From: Adhaeribacter arboris | GTDB taxonomy: Bacteria; Bacteroidota; Bacteroidia; Cytophagales; Hymenobacteraceae | DNA: 64,000 nt | Assembly: GCF_003023845.1 (NCBI RefSeq) | Contig: NZ_PYFT01000001.1 | Span: 1,302,001-1,366,000, forward strand | Reading direction: 5' to 3' | Shown: positions 30,015 through 38,609 of the stretch, one piece after another | Numbering within the stretch: position 1 is the stretch's first letter | How the letters are laid out: the number at the start of each line of letters is the position of its first letter | Program-made: the position numbers and the translations under genes | The notes under the pieces: model-generated | Seen by the model: only the letters and a program-made list of their open reading frames with translations | What the model was told of the DNA's origin: nothing | Database searches by the model: none

Positions 30015-31142
30015 ATGAAGAAAACCCGCATCTTACTATCTTCCGTTTTAAAGCCCGTTAATGACACCCGGATGTTCGAAAAAATCGGCGCCACTTTGGC
30101 CCGTTTACCCCACACGGAGGTCCATATTGCCGGCTTTCCGGGCGAAATTCCTTCTACCAGCGAACGCATTACCTTTCATCCATTCCATTATTTTAAAAGA
30201 ATAAGCTGGGGCCGGATAAAAGTACAGTATCAGTACTGGCAATTGCTGCGGCAACTTCGGCCACAATTATTAATTATCAGTACGCACGAGCTTTTATTCA
30301 TTTCTATCTTCTATAAGCTGCTCTACAGCGGAAAAATCTGGTACGATGTCCGGGAGAATTATTTTCTGAATTTAACCACTCAAAATACTTATTCCCTTTT
30401 TTCGAAATATATAGTAGCGTATATAGTCCGGATGGTAGAATATCTTACTTCTCCGTTTATAAATTATTATTTACTCGCCGAAAGAAGCTACGCTACGGAG
30501 TTGCCTTTCTTAAAAAATAAATATATCGTTCTGGAAAACAAGTTTAAGCCAAGCAAGTCCTCTGTTCCTACAAATAAAAAATTCCCGGTTCGCTTAAATT
30601 CTAAAAAAGTTAAAATGCTTTATTCGGGAACCATCTCGGAGATGTACGGCATTTTTGAAGCCGTAGAATTAGCCCGGCAATTACACCAGCAACATCCGGG
30701 CTTTTCCCTTACCATAATTGGCTATTGCGCTTTCCCGGCAACATTACAAAAGCTGCAATTCTTTATTCAGGATAAGCCTTATATTACCTTAATTGGGGGC
30801 GATCAGCTCGTGCCGCACCAACAGGTTATTCAGCATATTCAGCAAAGTGATGTTGGGTTGTTGCCTTACCAGCCCCATCCCAGCACTTTTAATTGCACTC
30901 CTACTAAATTATTCGAATACCTGGCCAATGGATTGCCCGTTTTAGTGCAGCAAAATCCCTATTGGGCAAATCGCGTACATCAGTATCAGGCAGGTATTAA
31001 CCTAAATTTTCGAACATTCAATGCGCAGGATTTGATCGAACAATTGCAAAAAAAAGCATTTTTCCCGCGGGGTATTCCTACCGAAATGTTCTGGGAAACA
31101 GAGGAATCCAAATTAATTCAATTATTTACTATATCATTTTAA
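30015..31142 (+). CDS. Glycosyltransferase, GT4-like
   Basis: A 375-residue GT-B-fold glycosyltransferase. The N-terminal domain starts KKTRILLSSVLKPVNDTRMF with an acceptor-binding pattern typical of the fold. The C-terminal domain has KMLYSGTISEMYGIFEAVEL, FSLTIIGYC, then SDVGLLPYQPHP and CTPTKLFEYLANGLPVLV, the donor-binding E-x7-E-like region of GT4-type enzymes. Donor and acceptor are unknown. The open frame extends upstream to 29901 inside dapD, but those 38 residues are unlike the family, so ATG 30015 is chosen. It stands alone, divergent from dapD. Confidence 0.82.
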   Translation: MKKTRILLSSVLKPVNDTRMFEKIGATLARLPHTEVHIAGFPGEIPSTSERITFHPFHYFKRISWGRIKVQYQYWQLLRQLRPQLLIISTHELLFISIFYKLLYSGKIWYDVRENYFLNLTTQNTYSLFSKYIVAYIVRMVEYLTSPFINYYLLAERSYATELPFLKNKYIVLENKFKPSKSSVPTNKKFPVRLNSKKVKMLYSGTISEMYGIFEAVELARQLHQQHPGFSLTIIGYCAFPATLQKLQFFIQDKPYITLIGGDQLVPHQQVIQHIQQSDVGLLPYQPHPSTFNCTPTKLFEYLANGLPVLVQQNPYWANRVHQYQAGINLNFRTFNAQDLIEQLQKKAFFPRGIPTEMFWETEESKLIQLFTISF

Positions 31143-31214
31143 GATTAACTTGATAATAATATTAAATATTTTTAAAAATAATTTTAGACTTATCTAAAAA
31201 TTAAAATTTTTGTT

Positions 31215-31222
31215 TACATTTG
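31215..31222 (+). promoter_or_regulatory. Candidate Bacteroidota -7 element for fabH
   Basis: TACATTTG matches TAnnTTTG and lies 18 bases before the fabH start codon, leaving a short leader. No clear -33 element was found. Confidence 0.4.
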
Positions 31223-31240
31223 CTTCGAGAAAAAATACCT

Positions 31241-32242
31241 ATGAGAAAATCTAAAATTGCAGGAGTTGGTCATTATTTACCCGAGAAAGTAGTAACCAAC
31301 GCGGATTTAGAAAAAATAATGGAAACCTCAAACGAGTGGATTCTGGAACGCACCGGCATCGAAGAACGCCGCTATTTTGAACCTGGGAAAGATACTACCG
31401 CTAATATGGGAGCGAAAGCCGCCGTAAAAGCATTAGAAATGGCAGGTTTAGATAAATCGCAGTTAGACCTGATTGTATTTGCTACCTTAAGTCCGGATTA
31501 TGTTTTTCCGGGTTCGGGCGTATTGTTGCAGCGCGACTTAGGTTTAAAAAATATTCCGGCAATAGATGTGCGTAACCAATGTTCCGGTTTTATTTATGCC
31601 TTATCCGTAGCCGATCAGTTTATAAAAACGGGCATGTACAACAACGTGCTGGTAGTGGGCTCCGAGATTCATTCTTCCGGATTAGATATGACTACCCGGG
31701 GCCGAGCCGTATCGGTAATTTTTGGAGATGGCGCCGGCGCCGTGGTACTTACTCCTTCCGAGGATGATACAAAAGGAATTTTATCTACGCATTTACACGC
31801 AGATGGCGAACTGGCCGAAGAATTATCTTGCCTGGCTCCCAGCAGCAACGCTCCGGAACGGCTAACGCACGAGATGATTGAAAATGCCTCTATTTATCCC
31901 ATCATGAACGGGCAGACGGTATTTAAGAATGCCGTGGTACGTTTCCCGGAAGTGATTATGGAAGCCTTAAATAAAAATGGTTACCAACCAAGCGATATTG
32001 ATATGCTTATTCCGCACCAGGCTAATTTGCGGATTACCTCTTTTATTCAGCAAAAAATGGGCTTACCCGCCGAAAAGGTTTTTAGTAATATTCAGCGCTA
32101 TGGCAATACTACGGCCGCTTCCGTGCCCATTGCTTTAAGCGAAGCTTTGGCCCAAGGAAAAATAAAATCCGGTAACTTGGTTTGCTTGGCGGCTTTTGGC
32201 AGCGGTTTTACCTGGGCCTCTGCCCTTATCAGGTGGAACTGA
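31241..32242 (+). CDS. fabH: 3-oxoacyl-[acyl-carrier-protein] synthase III
   Basis: A 333-residue KAS III that condenses acetyl-CoA with malonyl-ACP to start fatty-acid synthesis. The catalytic triad is visible: Cys114 in DVRNQCSGFIYAL, His in LIPHQANLRI and Asn in YGNTTAASVP. Other motifs are TSNEWILERTGIEERRYF and the late AFGSGFTWASALIRW. The frame opens earlier at 31220, but ATG 31241 gives the normal start (MRKSKIAGVGHYLPEKVVTN). The gene ends in the left arm of hairpin locus D. Bacteroidota often carry more than one KAS III; use of a branched starter cannot be told from the sequence. Confidence 0.93.
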   Translation: MRKSKIAGVGHYLPEKVVTNADLEKIMETSNEWILERTGIEERRYFEPGKDTTANMGAKAAVKALEMAGLDKSQLDLIVFATLSPDYVFPGSGVLLQRDLGLKNIPAIDVRNQCSGFIYALSVADQFIKTGMYNNVLVVGSEIHSSGLDMTTRGRAVSVIFGDGAGAVVLTPSEDDTKGILSTHLHADGELAEELSCLAPSSNAPERLTHEMIENASIYPIMNGQTVFKNAVVRFPEVIMEALNKNGYQPSDIDMLIPHQANLRITSFIQQKMGLPAEKVFSNIQRYGNTTAASVPIALSEALAQGKIKSGNLVCLAAFGSGFTWASALIRWN

Positions 32243-32425
32243 TTATAGTTGTTAGTTGGTGGTTGTTAGTTGTTGGTATTTAGTCTATGGTCGATAGACG
32301 ATAGTCCACCGTCGACAGAATTATCAGATCACTAAACTATCAAATGCTGAATTGCTAAAAATACAACTTTACAACCTTCTAACTTTACAACGTTCTAACA
32401 ACCATCAACGAACAACTAAAAAGAA
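32243..32425. repeat. Long intergenic hairpin, locus D (tandem genes)
   Basis: Bases 32246-32269 and 32395-32418 are inverted copies over 24 bases with two mismatches, composed of GTTAGTTG/GGTTGTTAG words. Inside lie further CTTTACAACCTT/CTAACTTTACAAC words and a short palindromic stretch around TCGATAGACGATAG. The left arm begins three bases after the fabH stop and the right arm ends seven bases before the GTG of the regulator gene, so the leader of that mRNA could fold into this hairpin. Confidence 0.75.
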
Positions 32426-33082
32426 GTGCTGAGTTATACCGAAGAAAATTATATTAAAACCATTTACAAGCTAGCGCAAATTGGCAATCAAGAGGTAAAT
32501 ACCAATGCCATTGCGGAAGGGCTGCAAACCAAAGCGGCTTCGGTGAGCGACATGCTTCGGAAGCTAAGTGGCAAAAATATTATTTATTATGTTAAGTACA
32601 AAGGAGTATCATTAACGCCGGAAGGACAGCAAATTGCCTTACAGATTATTCGTAAGCACCGGCTTTGGGAAGTTTTTCTGGTAGAAAAACTTAAATTTAA
32701 TTGGGACGAGGTACACGAAGTAGCCGAAGAACTGGAACATATAACTTCTCCCCTGCTGGTACAGCGCCTGGATGAGTTTTTAGGATTCCCGAAAATAGAT
32801 CCGCACGGCGATCCAATTCCAACCGCCGAAGGCATTATAGATTACCCGGACCAAGTGGTGGTAGCAAATTTGGGCCTTAATACCAGCGGGGTAGTGAGTA
32901 GCGTTAAGGATACCCAACCCCTATTTCTACAACACCTGGATAATATAGGACTATGTTTGGGTATGAAAATAACGATCGTGAATCAGATTGCTTACGATAA
33001 ATCTTTGGAAATTAAACTGGATGATCATAAAACCTTATTGATTTCGCACGAAGTTGCCCGGAACATCCTGGTAATTGTTTAA
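32426..33082 (+). CDS. mntR: DtxR/MntR family metal-dependent regulator
   Basis: A 218-residue repressor. The N-terminal winged helix is MLSYTEENYIKTIYKLAQIG, with AASVSDMLRKLSGKNIIYYV as the recognition region. It is followed by the dimerisation/metal-binding domain LTPEGQQIALQIIRKHRLWE, DEVHEVAEELEHITSPLL and the FPKIDPHGDPIP motif. The C-terminal 70 residues form an SH3/FeoA-like domain. Such proteins bind Mn(II) or Fe(II) and shut down uptake genes. The adjacent Nramp transporter is the obvious target, which favours MntR over an iron regulator. The start is GTG at 32426. Confidence 0.88.
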   Translation: MLSYTEENYIKTIYKLAQIGNQEVNTNAIAEGLQTKAASVSDMLRKLSGKNIIYYVKYKGVSLTPEGQQIALQIIRKHRLWEVFLVEKLKFNWDEVHEVAEELEHITSPLLVQRLDEFLGFPKIDPHGDPIPTAEGIIDYPDQVVVANLGLNTSGVVSSVKDTQPLFLQHLDNIGLCLGMKITIVNQIAYDKSLEIKLDDHKTLLISHEVARNILVIV

Positions 33083-33338
33083 ATACCATGCTTTCGCACG
33101 TGGAGGAAAGTTATAATGAAAGTAATATAAATAATTCGACGAAATTAGTTTAGACTACTAATTAAGATAACTTTTTGATTTCTAAATATTTATTAGTCGA
33201 ATAACGAATAACGAACAACCAATAACCAATAACTAGTTCTTACTATTAGCCTTCAAACAGCGCCATTATTATTAAGCAGTTAATTCACCAAATTACATAA
33301 AAGAATATCCTGGATTAATCATCTTTACCTTCTTGTCT
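33083..33338. repeat. Intergenic inverted and dispersed repeat, locus F
   Basis: TAATTCGAC at 33132-33140, followed by GAAATTAGTTTAGA, recurs with two changes at 51252-51274 (locus G). A complementary GTCGAATAA at about 33197 and a tail of CGAATAAC/CAATAACC words (33197-33235) make an imperfect inverted structure. The region separates the regulator from the metal transporter and may hold its operator. Confidence 0.55.
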
Positions 33339-35225
33339 ATGTTAAATCAAAATACTTTACCCAGGAGTAAATCTTTAGAAGAAGTAAATGCCTCGGTAGA
33401 TACCACCCACCAGAAAAGTTTTTGGCGAAAATTATTCGCTTTTATGGGACCTGCCTACCTGGTAAGTGTCGGCTACATGGACCCAGGAAACTGGGCGACC
33501 GACATTGCCGGGGGCAGTCAGTTCGGCTACAAGTTAATTTGGGTATTACTTATGTCGAACTTAATGGCGCTGCTGCTGCAAAGCTTAAGTGCGCGCCTGG
33601 GAGTAGTCCGGGGCAAAGATTTAGCCCAGGCCTCCCGCGAATCGTACCCCAAAATCATTAATATTCCGCTTTATATCTTAGCCGAAATAGCTATTGCTGC
33701 CTGCGACCTGGCCGAAGTACTGGGAATGGCGATTGGTTTACAGCTTTTGTTTGGGTGGCCGTTAATTTGGGGCGTAAGTTTAACCGTGCTCGATACCTTC
33801 CTGCTCTTATTTTTGATTAACCAAGGCATGCGCAAAATGGAAGCCTTCATTTTGGTGCTGGTGAGTATTATTGGGGGCGCTTTTGTGCTCGAAATGCTTT
33901 TTGCCAAACCGGCATTTAGCGATATTGCTTCTGGCCTAATCCCAAGTATCCCGAATAACACTGCTTTGTACATTGCCATTGGTATTATCGGCGCCACGGT
34001 TATGCCGCATAATTTGTATTTGCATTCGTCGCTGGTGCAAACGCGTAAGTTCGAACGGTCTATCGATGGAATCAGAAAGGCTATAAAATTTAATTTTATT
34101 GATTCCGCCATTGCCTTAAACCTGGCCTTGTTCGTAAACGCCGCCATCTTAATTTTAGCGGCCACCGCTTTTCATAAAAACGGCATGTTTGCGGTTGCTG
34201 AAATAAAAGATGCGCACAAATTCTTAGCTCCTTTATTGGGTACTAAATGGGCACCCATCTTATTTGCCGTCGCTTTAATTGCGGCCGGCCAAAGTTCCAC
34301 GCTTACCGGTACCCTGGCCGGACAAATAGTCATGGAAGGTTATTTAAACTTGCGCATTCAACCGTGGCTCCGGCGCATGATAACCCGTTTATTGGCCGTA
34401 GGTCCGGCTTTATTTGTGATTATTTATTTCGGGGAAGAATATACGAGTAAACTACTGGTATTGAGCCAGGTAATATTAAGTATGCAATTAGGCTTTGCCG
34501 TTATTCCGCTTATTCATTTTGTCAGCAACCGAAACGGAATGGGTGAATTTGTCATCGGAACCTGGATTAAGATCGGCGCCTGGCTAGCGGCTACGGTAAT
34601 CATTCTTTTAAATATCAAATTGGTTTTTGAAGAAATTTCCGGCTGGCTGGCTACAGCTTCGCATCCAACGGTTATCTGGCTCACGGCAGTTCCTTTAGCT
34701 GTAGCTGCTTTATTTTTGCTTTTGTACATAACTTTTCAACCTTTGGTGGTAAATGCTTTACGACCGCATACGGTAGCGCCGCATCACCGGGCCGTAGAAT
34801 ACCAGCCGCTAGCCAAACCTATTTACTCGCGCATTGCCATTACCTTAGATTTTAGCGAAGTAGATAAACACGTCATAAACAATGCTCTGGCCATCGGCAA
34901 CCAAGCGGCCGAATACGTCCTCATTCATATTGTAGAAACCGCTGGAGCTTTAGTTTGGGGCGAAGACATTGAAGATTTTGAAACCAGCTCCGACCAGAAA
35001 AACCTGGATCGTTACGCCAAAGACTTGCGCGAAAAAGGGTACCGGATTAAGGTAGAATTAGGATACGGCAACCCGAAGAAATGCATTCCGAAGATTGTAA
35101 AGAACTTTGACGCCGAATTATTGGTGATGGGGTCGCACGGCCACCGTTTAATGAAAGATTTAATTTTAGGCACTACCATCGACTCGGTCCGGCACTCCGT
35201 AAAAATTCCGGTTCTGGTGGTTTAA
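33339..35225 (+). CDS. mntH: Nramp Mn/Fe transporter fused to a UspA domain
   Basis: The 628-residue protein joins two modules. Residues 1-440 are an Nramp divalent-metal:proton symporter with about 11 membrane helices: the metal-binding first motif is SVGYMDPGNWATDIAGGSQF and the sixth-helix motif is IIGATVMPHNLYLHSSLVQT. Residues about 490-628 are a universal-stress-protein domain ending MGSHGHRLMKDLILGTTIDS plus VRHSVKIPVLVV, where GSHGHRL marks the nucleotide-binding USP type. The fusion occurs in Bacteroidota and suggests cytoplasmic nucleotide sensing by the transporter. A TTG at 33333 is possible, but ATG 33339 is preferred. The regulator immediately upstream supports manganese homeostasis. 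Confidence 0.93.
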   Translation: MLNQNTLPRSKSLEEVNASVDTTHQKSFWRKLFAFMGPAYLVSVGYMDPGNWATDIAGGSQFGYKLIWVLLMSNLMALLLQSLSARLGVVRGKDLAQASRESYPKIINIPLYILAEIAIAACDLAEVLGMAIGLQLLFGWPLIWGVSLTVLDTFLLLFLINQGMRKMEAFILVLVSIIGGAFVLEMLFAKPAFSDIASGLIPSIPNNTALYIAIGIIGATVMPHNLYLHSSLVQTRKFERSIDGIRKAIKFNFIDSAIALNLALFVNAAILILAATAFHKNGMFAVAEIKDAHKFLAPLLGTKWAPILFAVALIAAGQSSTLTGTLAGQIVMEGYLNLRIQPWLRRMITRLLAVGPALFVIIYFGEEYTSKLLVLSQVILSMQLGFAVIPLIHFVSNRNGMGEFVIGTWIKIGAWLAATVIILLNIKLVFEEISGWLATASHPTVIWLTAVPLAVAALFLLLYITFQPLVVNALRPHTVAPHHRAVEYQPLAKPIYSRIAITLDFSEVDKHVINNALAIGNQAAEYVLIHIVETAGALVWGEDIEDFETSSDQKNLDRYAKDLREKGYRIKVELGYGNPKKCIPKIVKNFDAELLVMGSHGHRLMKDLILGTTIDSVRHSVKIPVLVV

Positions 35226-35297
35226 ATGGTATACTTTAAATTTTGTAGAATTCAAGATTAAACCCCCGGAACAAATACGGACTTACGGCTTGTTGCG

Positions 35298-35366
35298 TTA
35301 AGAATAGGTACCATTCGTTTATTCCGCTGAATACCTGGGTAAACCTTGGATTGTACCTATTCTTAA
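35298..35366. repeat. Perfect 14-base inverted repeat upstream of thioredoxin-like gene
   Basis: TTAAGAATAGGTAC (35298-35311) and GTACCTATTCTTAA (35353-35366) are exact inverted copies around a 41-base loop. The right arm ends 13 bases before the ATG of the next gene. No U-tract follows, so it is not a classic terminator; it may be a regulatory hairpin or operator pair. Confidence 0.6.
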
Positions 35367-35379
35367 AATAATATCAACT

Positions 35380-35943
35380 ATGCCCTTCGCCCGAATTCTG
35401 TCTTTTTTATTGCTGATTAACCTGGTGTTTACTTTTTCTACACATGCCGGTAATATGAGCAACCCTAAACCCGGTAAAGTTAAAAAAGCTACTATCCAGT
35501 GGCTTACCTTTGAAGAAGCCGTAGCTAAAAGCAAAAAAGAACCCCGTAAAATTTTTATTGACGTATACACCGACTGGTGCGGTTGGTGTAGAAAAATGGA
35601 AAAAAGTACCTTCACCGACCCAACGATTGCCGATTACGTGAATAAAAATTTTTATGCCGTACGTTTAGATGCCGAAGGAGAAACTCCCATCACGGTAAAT
35701 GGCAAAATTTATAAATATAATGAGGCCAACCGTTCCCATGAGCTAGCCTTTGCTCTGCTGCAAGGACAATTAAGCTTTCCCACTACGGTGTACCTCGACG
35801 AAAATTTAAAAATGATTTCGCCGGTACCAGGCTACCTCGATGTAAAAACGTTTCGGAATATTATTACCTACTTTGGGGAAAACCATTACAAGAAAGTAAC
35901 TTTCGCTCAATTTACGTCCGGACAAAAGCCAACCGGTAAATAA
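35380..35943 (+). CDS. Exported thioredoxin-like protein (CGWC)
   Basis: A 187-residue protein with a signal peptide (ILSFLLLINLVFTFSTHAG) and a thioredoxin fold: KIFIDVYTDWCGWCRKMEKS, with the redox pair Cys67 and Cys70. FADP-type residues FTDPTIADYVNKNFYAVRLD and the late cis-proline region LSFPTTVYLDENLKMISPVP are present. The family resembles DsbD-gamma/SoxW-like periplasmic thioredoxins, and it probably reduces or protects periplasmic thiols. It starts after the inverted repeat at 35298-35366 and precedes mnmE by 20 bp, so co-transcription with mnmE is likely. Confidence 0.85.
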   Translation: MPFARILSFLLLINLVFTFSTHAGNMSNPKPGKVKKATIQWLTFEEAVAKSKKEPRKIFIDVYTDWCGWCRKMEKSTFTDPTIADYVNKNFYAVRLDAEGETPITVNGKIYKYNEANRSHELAFALLQGQLSFPTTVYLDENLKMISPVPGYLDVKTFRNIITYFGENHYKKVTFAQFTSGQKPTGK

Positions 35944-35963
35944 CCAACAATCTAATCTCTAAA

Positions 35964-37349
35964 TTGTCAACCGCATCCTATTTTTCTAATAAAGATACCA
36001 TTGTAGCCGTAGCTACTGCTGCCGGAAGGGGAGCCATTGCTGTCATTCGTTTATCCGGACCGCAAGCCATTATAATTGCTCAATCCGTTTTCCGGGGCAA
36101 AGACTTACGCCAACAAGCTACTCACACCATACATTTTGGCACCATCCGCGATGGGGCCCGGTTAGTAGATGAAGTTTTAATTTCCTTGTTTTTAGCGCCT
36201 CACTCCTACACCAAAGAAAACGTGGTCGAAATTTCCTGTCATGGTTCCGACTATATCGTGCAGGAAATAATTAAGCTTTTACTAAAAAATGGTGCTCGCC
36301 TGGCCCAGGCCGGTGAATTTACCAAACGGGCTTTTTTAAACGGGCAGTTTGATTTAGCCCAGGCGGAAGCAGTAGCTGACTTGATTGCCGCCGACTCGGC
36401 GAAATCGCACGAAGTAGCTTTAAAACAAATGCGCGGCGGTTTTTCCGCCGAAATTAAAGCCCTTAGGGGGCAACTTATTCATTTTGCCTCTTTAATTGAG
36501 CTGGAACTGGATTTTGGCGAAGAAGACGTAGCGTTTGCCGATCGTTCGGCGCTTGAAAACCTGATTCACGAATTACAAAGGCTTATCCGTAACTTATTGC
36601 AATCTTTTGCTTTAGGCAATGTTATCAAGAACGGCGTCCCTACGGTTATTGTGGGCAAACCCAATGCCGGTAAATCTACTTTGCTCAACGTATTACTGAA
36701 CGAAGAAAAAGCCATTGTTTCCGAAATACCAGGTACCACCCGGGATTTTATTGAAGATGAAATATCCCTTGAAGGCATTACCTTCCGGTTTATTGATACC
36801 GCCGGCCTGCGCGAAACTCAGGATAAAGTAGAAGCTATTGGGGTAGAACGCTCGCGCCAGAAAATAGAAGAAGCGGCTCTTATTATTTATTTGTTTGATG
36901 TTAATGAGCTATCCCCCGCGGAACTGGGTTCAGAACTACAAGCCTTAAATACTTCCGGCAAGCCCGTTTTAGCCGTAGCCAACAAAGTGGATTTGGCGCG
37001 TAATCTTGAACCAGCCGCTTACGAAACGGTAGTACCTGTGTTATATATTGCCGCCGCCGACAAAGTAGGTATTGAAACCCTTAAGCAAAAGTTAATTTCT
37101 ACGGTAAACCAAGGTAACTTAAATACCGGTTCCAGCACCATTGTTACCAATCTTCGGCACTACGCCAGCTTAGAACAAACCAACCAAGCCCTCGATGCTG
37201 TTTTACAAGGCTTAGCTCAAGGTATCAGCGGTGATTTCCTAGCCGCCGATATCCGGCGCGCCTTATACGCCCTAGGTGAAATTACCGGTGAAATTACTAC
37301 GGATGATTTGCTGGAAAATATTTTTAGTAAGTTTTGCATTGGAAAGTAA
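35964..37349 (+). CDS. mnmE: tRNA uridine-5-carboxymethylaminomethyl modification GTPase
   Basis: A 461-residue GTPase that, with MnmG, modifies the wobble uridine of certain tRNAs. The N-terminal tetrahydrofolate-binding domain is TIVAVATAAGRGAIAVIRLS, then VVEISCHGSDYIVQEII. The helical domain includes QFDLAQAEAVADLIAADSA. The G domain has P-loop GKPNAGKST (231-239), EIPGTTRDF, DTAGLRE and NKVD. The conserved C-terminus is IFSKFCIGK, where the cysteine (residue 458) is essential in the family. The start is a TTG at 35964: no in-frame ATG lies nearby and the next residues match the family start. Confidence 0.95.
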   Translation: MSTASYFSNKDTIVAVATAAGRGAIAVIRLSGPQAIIIAQSVFRGKDLRQQATHTIHFGTIRDGARLVDEVLISLFLAPHSYTKENVVEISCHGSDYIVQEIIKLLLKNGARLAQAGEFTKRAFLNGQFDLAQAEAVADLIAADSAKSHEVALKQMRGGFSAEIKALRGQLIHFASLIELELDFGEEDVAFADRSALENLIHELQRLIRNLLQSFALGNVIKNGVPTVIVGKPNAGKSTLLNVLLNEEKAIVSEIPGTTRDFIEDEISLEGITFRFIDTAGLRETQDKVEAIGVERSRQKIEEAALIIYLFDVNELSPAELGSELQALNTSGKPVLAVANKVDLARNLEPAAYETVVPVLYIAAADKVGIETLKQKLISTVNQGNLNTGSSTIVTNLRHYASLEQTNQALDAVLQGLAQGISGDFLAADIRRALYALGEITGEITTDDLLENIFSKFCIGK

Positions 37350-37533
37350 TTTTGACATACAGGATAAAAAACTCCTGGATAATAATACCTGAATGAATCG
37401 TATTTCCTAAGTTGTCCTTTAAAAATAAAACATTGCTTTTTAAACACTTACATTTAATTACTTTATTTAATTGAACCATAGGTCAAAAAAGGACGAAAAA
37501 GAAATTTATAGGGTTCACTTAAATTTAACTTAC

Positions 37534-37755
37534 ATGTATACAACCACCATCGCCATTAATAATCCGGAAGTTTATATTAAAAGTCCGCATTTACTTAGAG
37601 AAGATGTACTTACCAGGCTTTGTGCGGAAGCGGAAGCTATTAATGGTACGAAACCAGGTAAAGATGAAATTGACATAATAAGCGGTTTCCCGGAACTCCT
37701 AAATAATGAATTATTACCATTTAAAGTAGAATGGGAGATTATACCGAAAGTATAA
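37534..37755 (+). CDS. Small protein of unknown function
   Basis: A 73-residue frame from ATG 37534, MYTTTIAINNPEVYIKSPHL, continuing as a soluble, acidic sequence. I do not recognise it. The frame extends upstream to a TTG at 37471. A strong terminator 11 bases after the stop is good evidence that the gene is real and expressed. Two small unknown genes on the opposite strand lie just downstream. Confidence 0.6.
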   Translation: MYTTTIAINNPEVYIKSPHLLREDVLTRLCAEAEAINGTKPGKDEIDIISGFPELLNNELLPFKVEWEIIPKV

Positions 37756-37762
37756 CCTAGAA

Positions 37763-37795
37763 GAAAGCCCCTCCTTAAAAAGGAGGGGCTTTTTC
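37763..37795 (+). terminator. Rho-independent terminator of the small plus-strand gene
   Basis: AGCCCCTCCTT (37766-37776) and AAGGAGGGGCT (37780-37790) form an 11-bp perfect stem with an AAA loop, then TTTT. Confidence 0.92.
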
Positions 37796-37961
37796 ATAAA
37801 TTAATTGTGCCTTTAGTAGGGTGTTAAATACTTTATAAAAAGCTAATTTCTCCTTCTACTTTGGGAGTTTCTTCCCTTCTGCTTTTTATATCTGTTTTCT
37901 CTTAAATTAAATATTATTTCAACACTTCCTTGATTGTCCGCTTAGAGTAAGTGGTTGAAAT

Positions 37962-38252
37962 TTAATCTTCGTCCTGAAGCAGTAACTGAAGCTCTAAGTA
38001 TTCAGGAGTCATATTCAGTTCACTGACCACGTAAAACCCAACATTTCTTAGTAATTCTAATTCCACTTTGCTAAATCCAAAAATCTTATTAAACCTGGCT
38101 AAATCGACCAACATTCCTTTGGTTGGCGTATAAGGAAGGTAAAAAACAACCCCATTTACTTTTTTAAGAATGGAAAAGTGTAGCCCTTTATTTTCAAAAT
38201 CATACAGGTAATTATCTACTGGTCCTTGTAATAAGTAAAATGCTACTTTCAT
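37962..38252 (-). CDS. Small protein of unknown function (VDLxxF type, 1)
   Basis: A 96-residue soluble protein, MKVAFYLLQGPVDNYLYDFE at the start, with a central KGMLVDLARFNKIFGFSK and a C-terminal EYLELQLLLQDED. I do not recognise the family. The next upstream gene on the same strand encodes a protein with a similar central motif (GMRIDLGQF) and end (DYLEICLA), so the two may be diverged paralogues forming a small operon. The order is 38609 to 38331, then 38252 to 37962, with a 78-bp gap. Confidence 0.6.
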   Translation of the reverse strand: MKVAFYLLQGPVDNYLYDFENKGLHFSILKKVNGVVFYLPYTPTKGMLVDLARFNKIFGFSKVELELLRNVGFYVVSELNMTPEYLELQLLLQDED

Positions 38253-38330
38253 TTTCTTAAATCGTACGTTTTAAAAGCAGGGTAGTATTTACTTTGCCGT
38301 TCTAGGTAATGGTAAGGTTGTAATCGGAGT

Positions 38331-38609
38331 TTAAGCTAAGCATATCTCTAAATAATCTTTACAGATAATAACATCTTTTATCTTATGATGGGAGTTATTA
38401 TCGTCAATCCATTCTTTAATGGTATCATCCAGTTTGTCGTAAAATTGGCCTAAATCAATTCGCATACCTACCTGAGGGATCACGGGTAATTGAACTTTGT
38501 GGCTCAGGAAGTATTCGTAAATAACCTTGTTTATTTGTTGAATTGCTTCTTGTTCTTCCTGGGCGTATCCGGTAATAGCATCTTCAATGGAAAGTATGGC
38601 ATCAATCAT
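38331..38609 (-). CDS. Small protein of unknown function (VDLxxF type, 2)
   Basis: A 92-residue acidic protein starting MIDAILSIEDAITGYAQEEQ, with central QVGMRIDLGQFYDKLDDTIK and end IICKDYLEICLA. The pattern Gly-Met-x-x-Asp-Leu-x-x-Phe plus a Tyr-Leu-Glu near the C-terminus is shared with the protein encoded at 37962-38252. No function can be assigned and no signal peptide or membrane segment is visible. Confidence 0.6.
   Translation of the reverse strand: MIDAILSIEDAITGYAQEEQEAIQQINKVIYEYFLSHKVQLPVIPQVGMRIDLGQFYDKLDDTIKEWIDDNNSHHKIKDVIICKDYLEICLA

Noticed and set aside
33671-34165. 164-codon minus-strand frame inside mntH
   Set aside because: Shadow of the Nramp membrane helices; no start context or homology.
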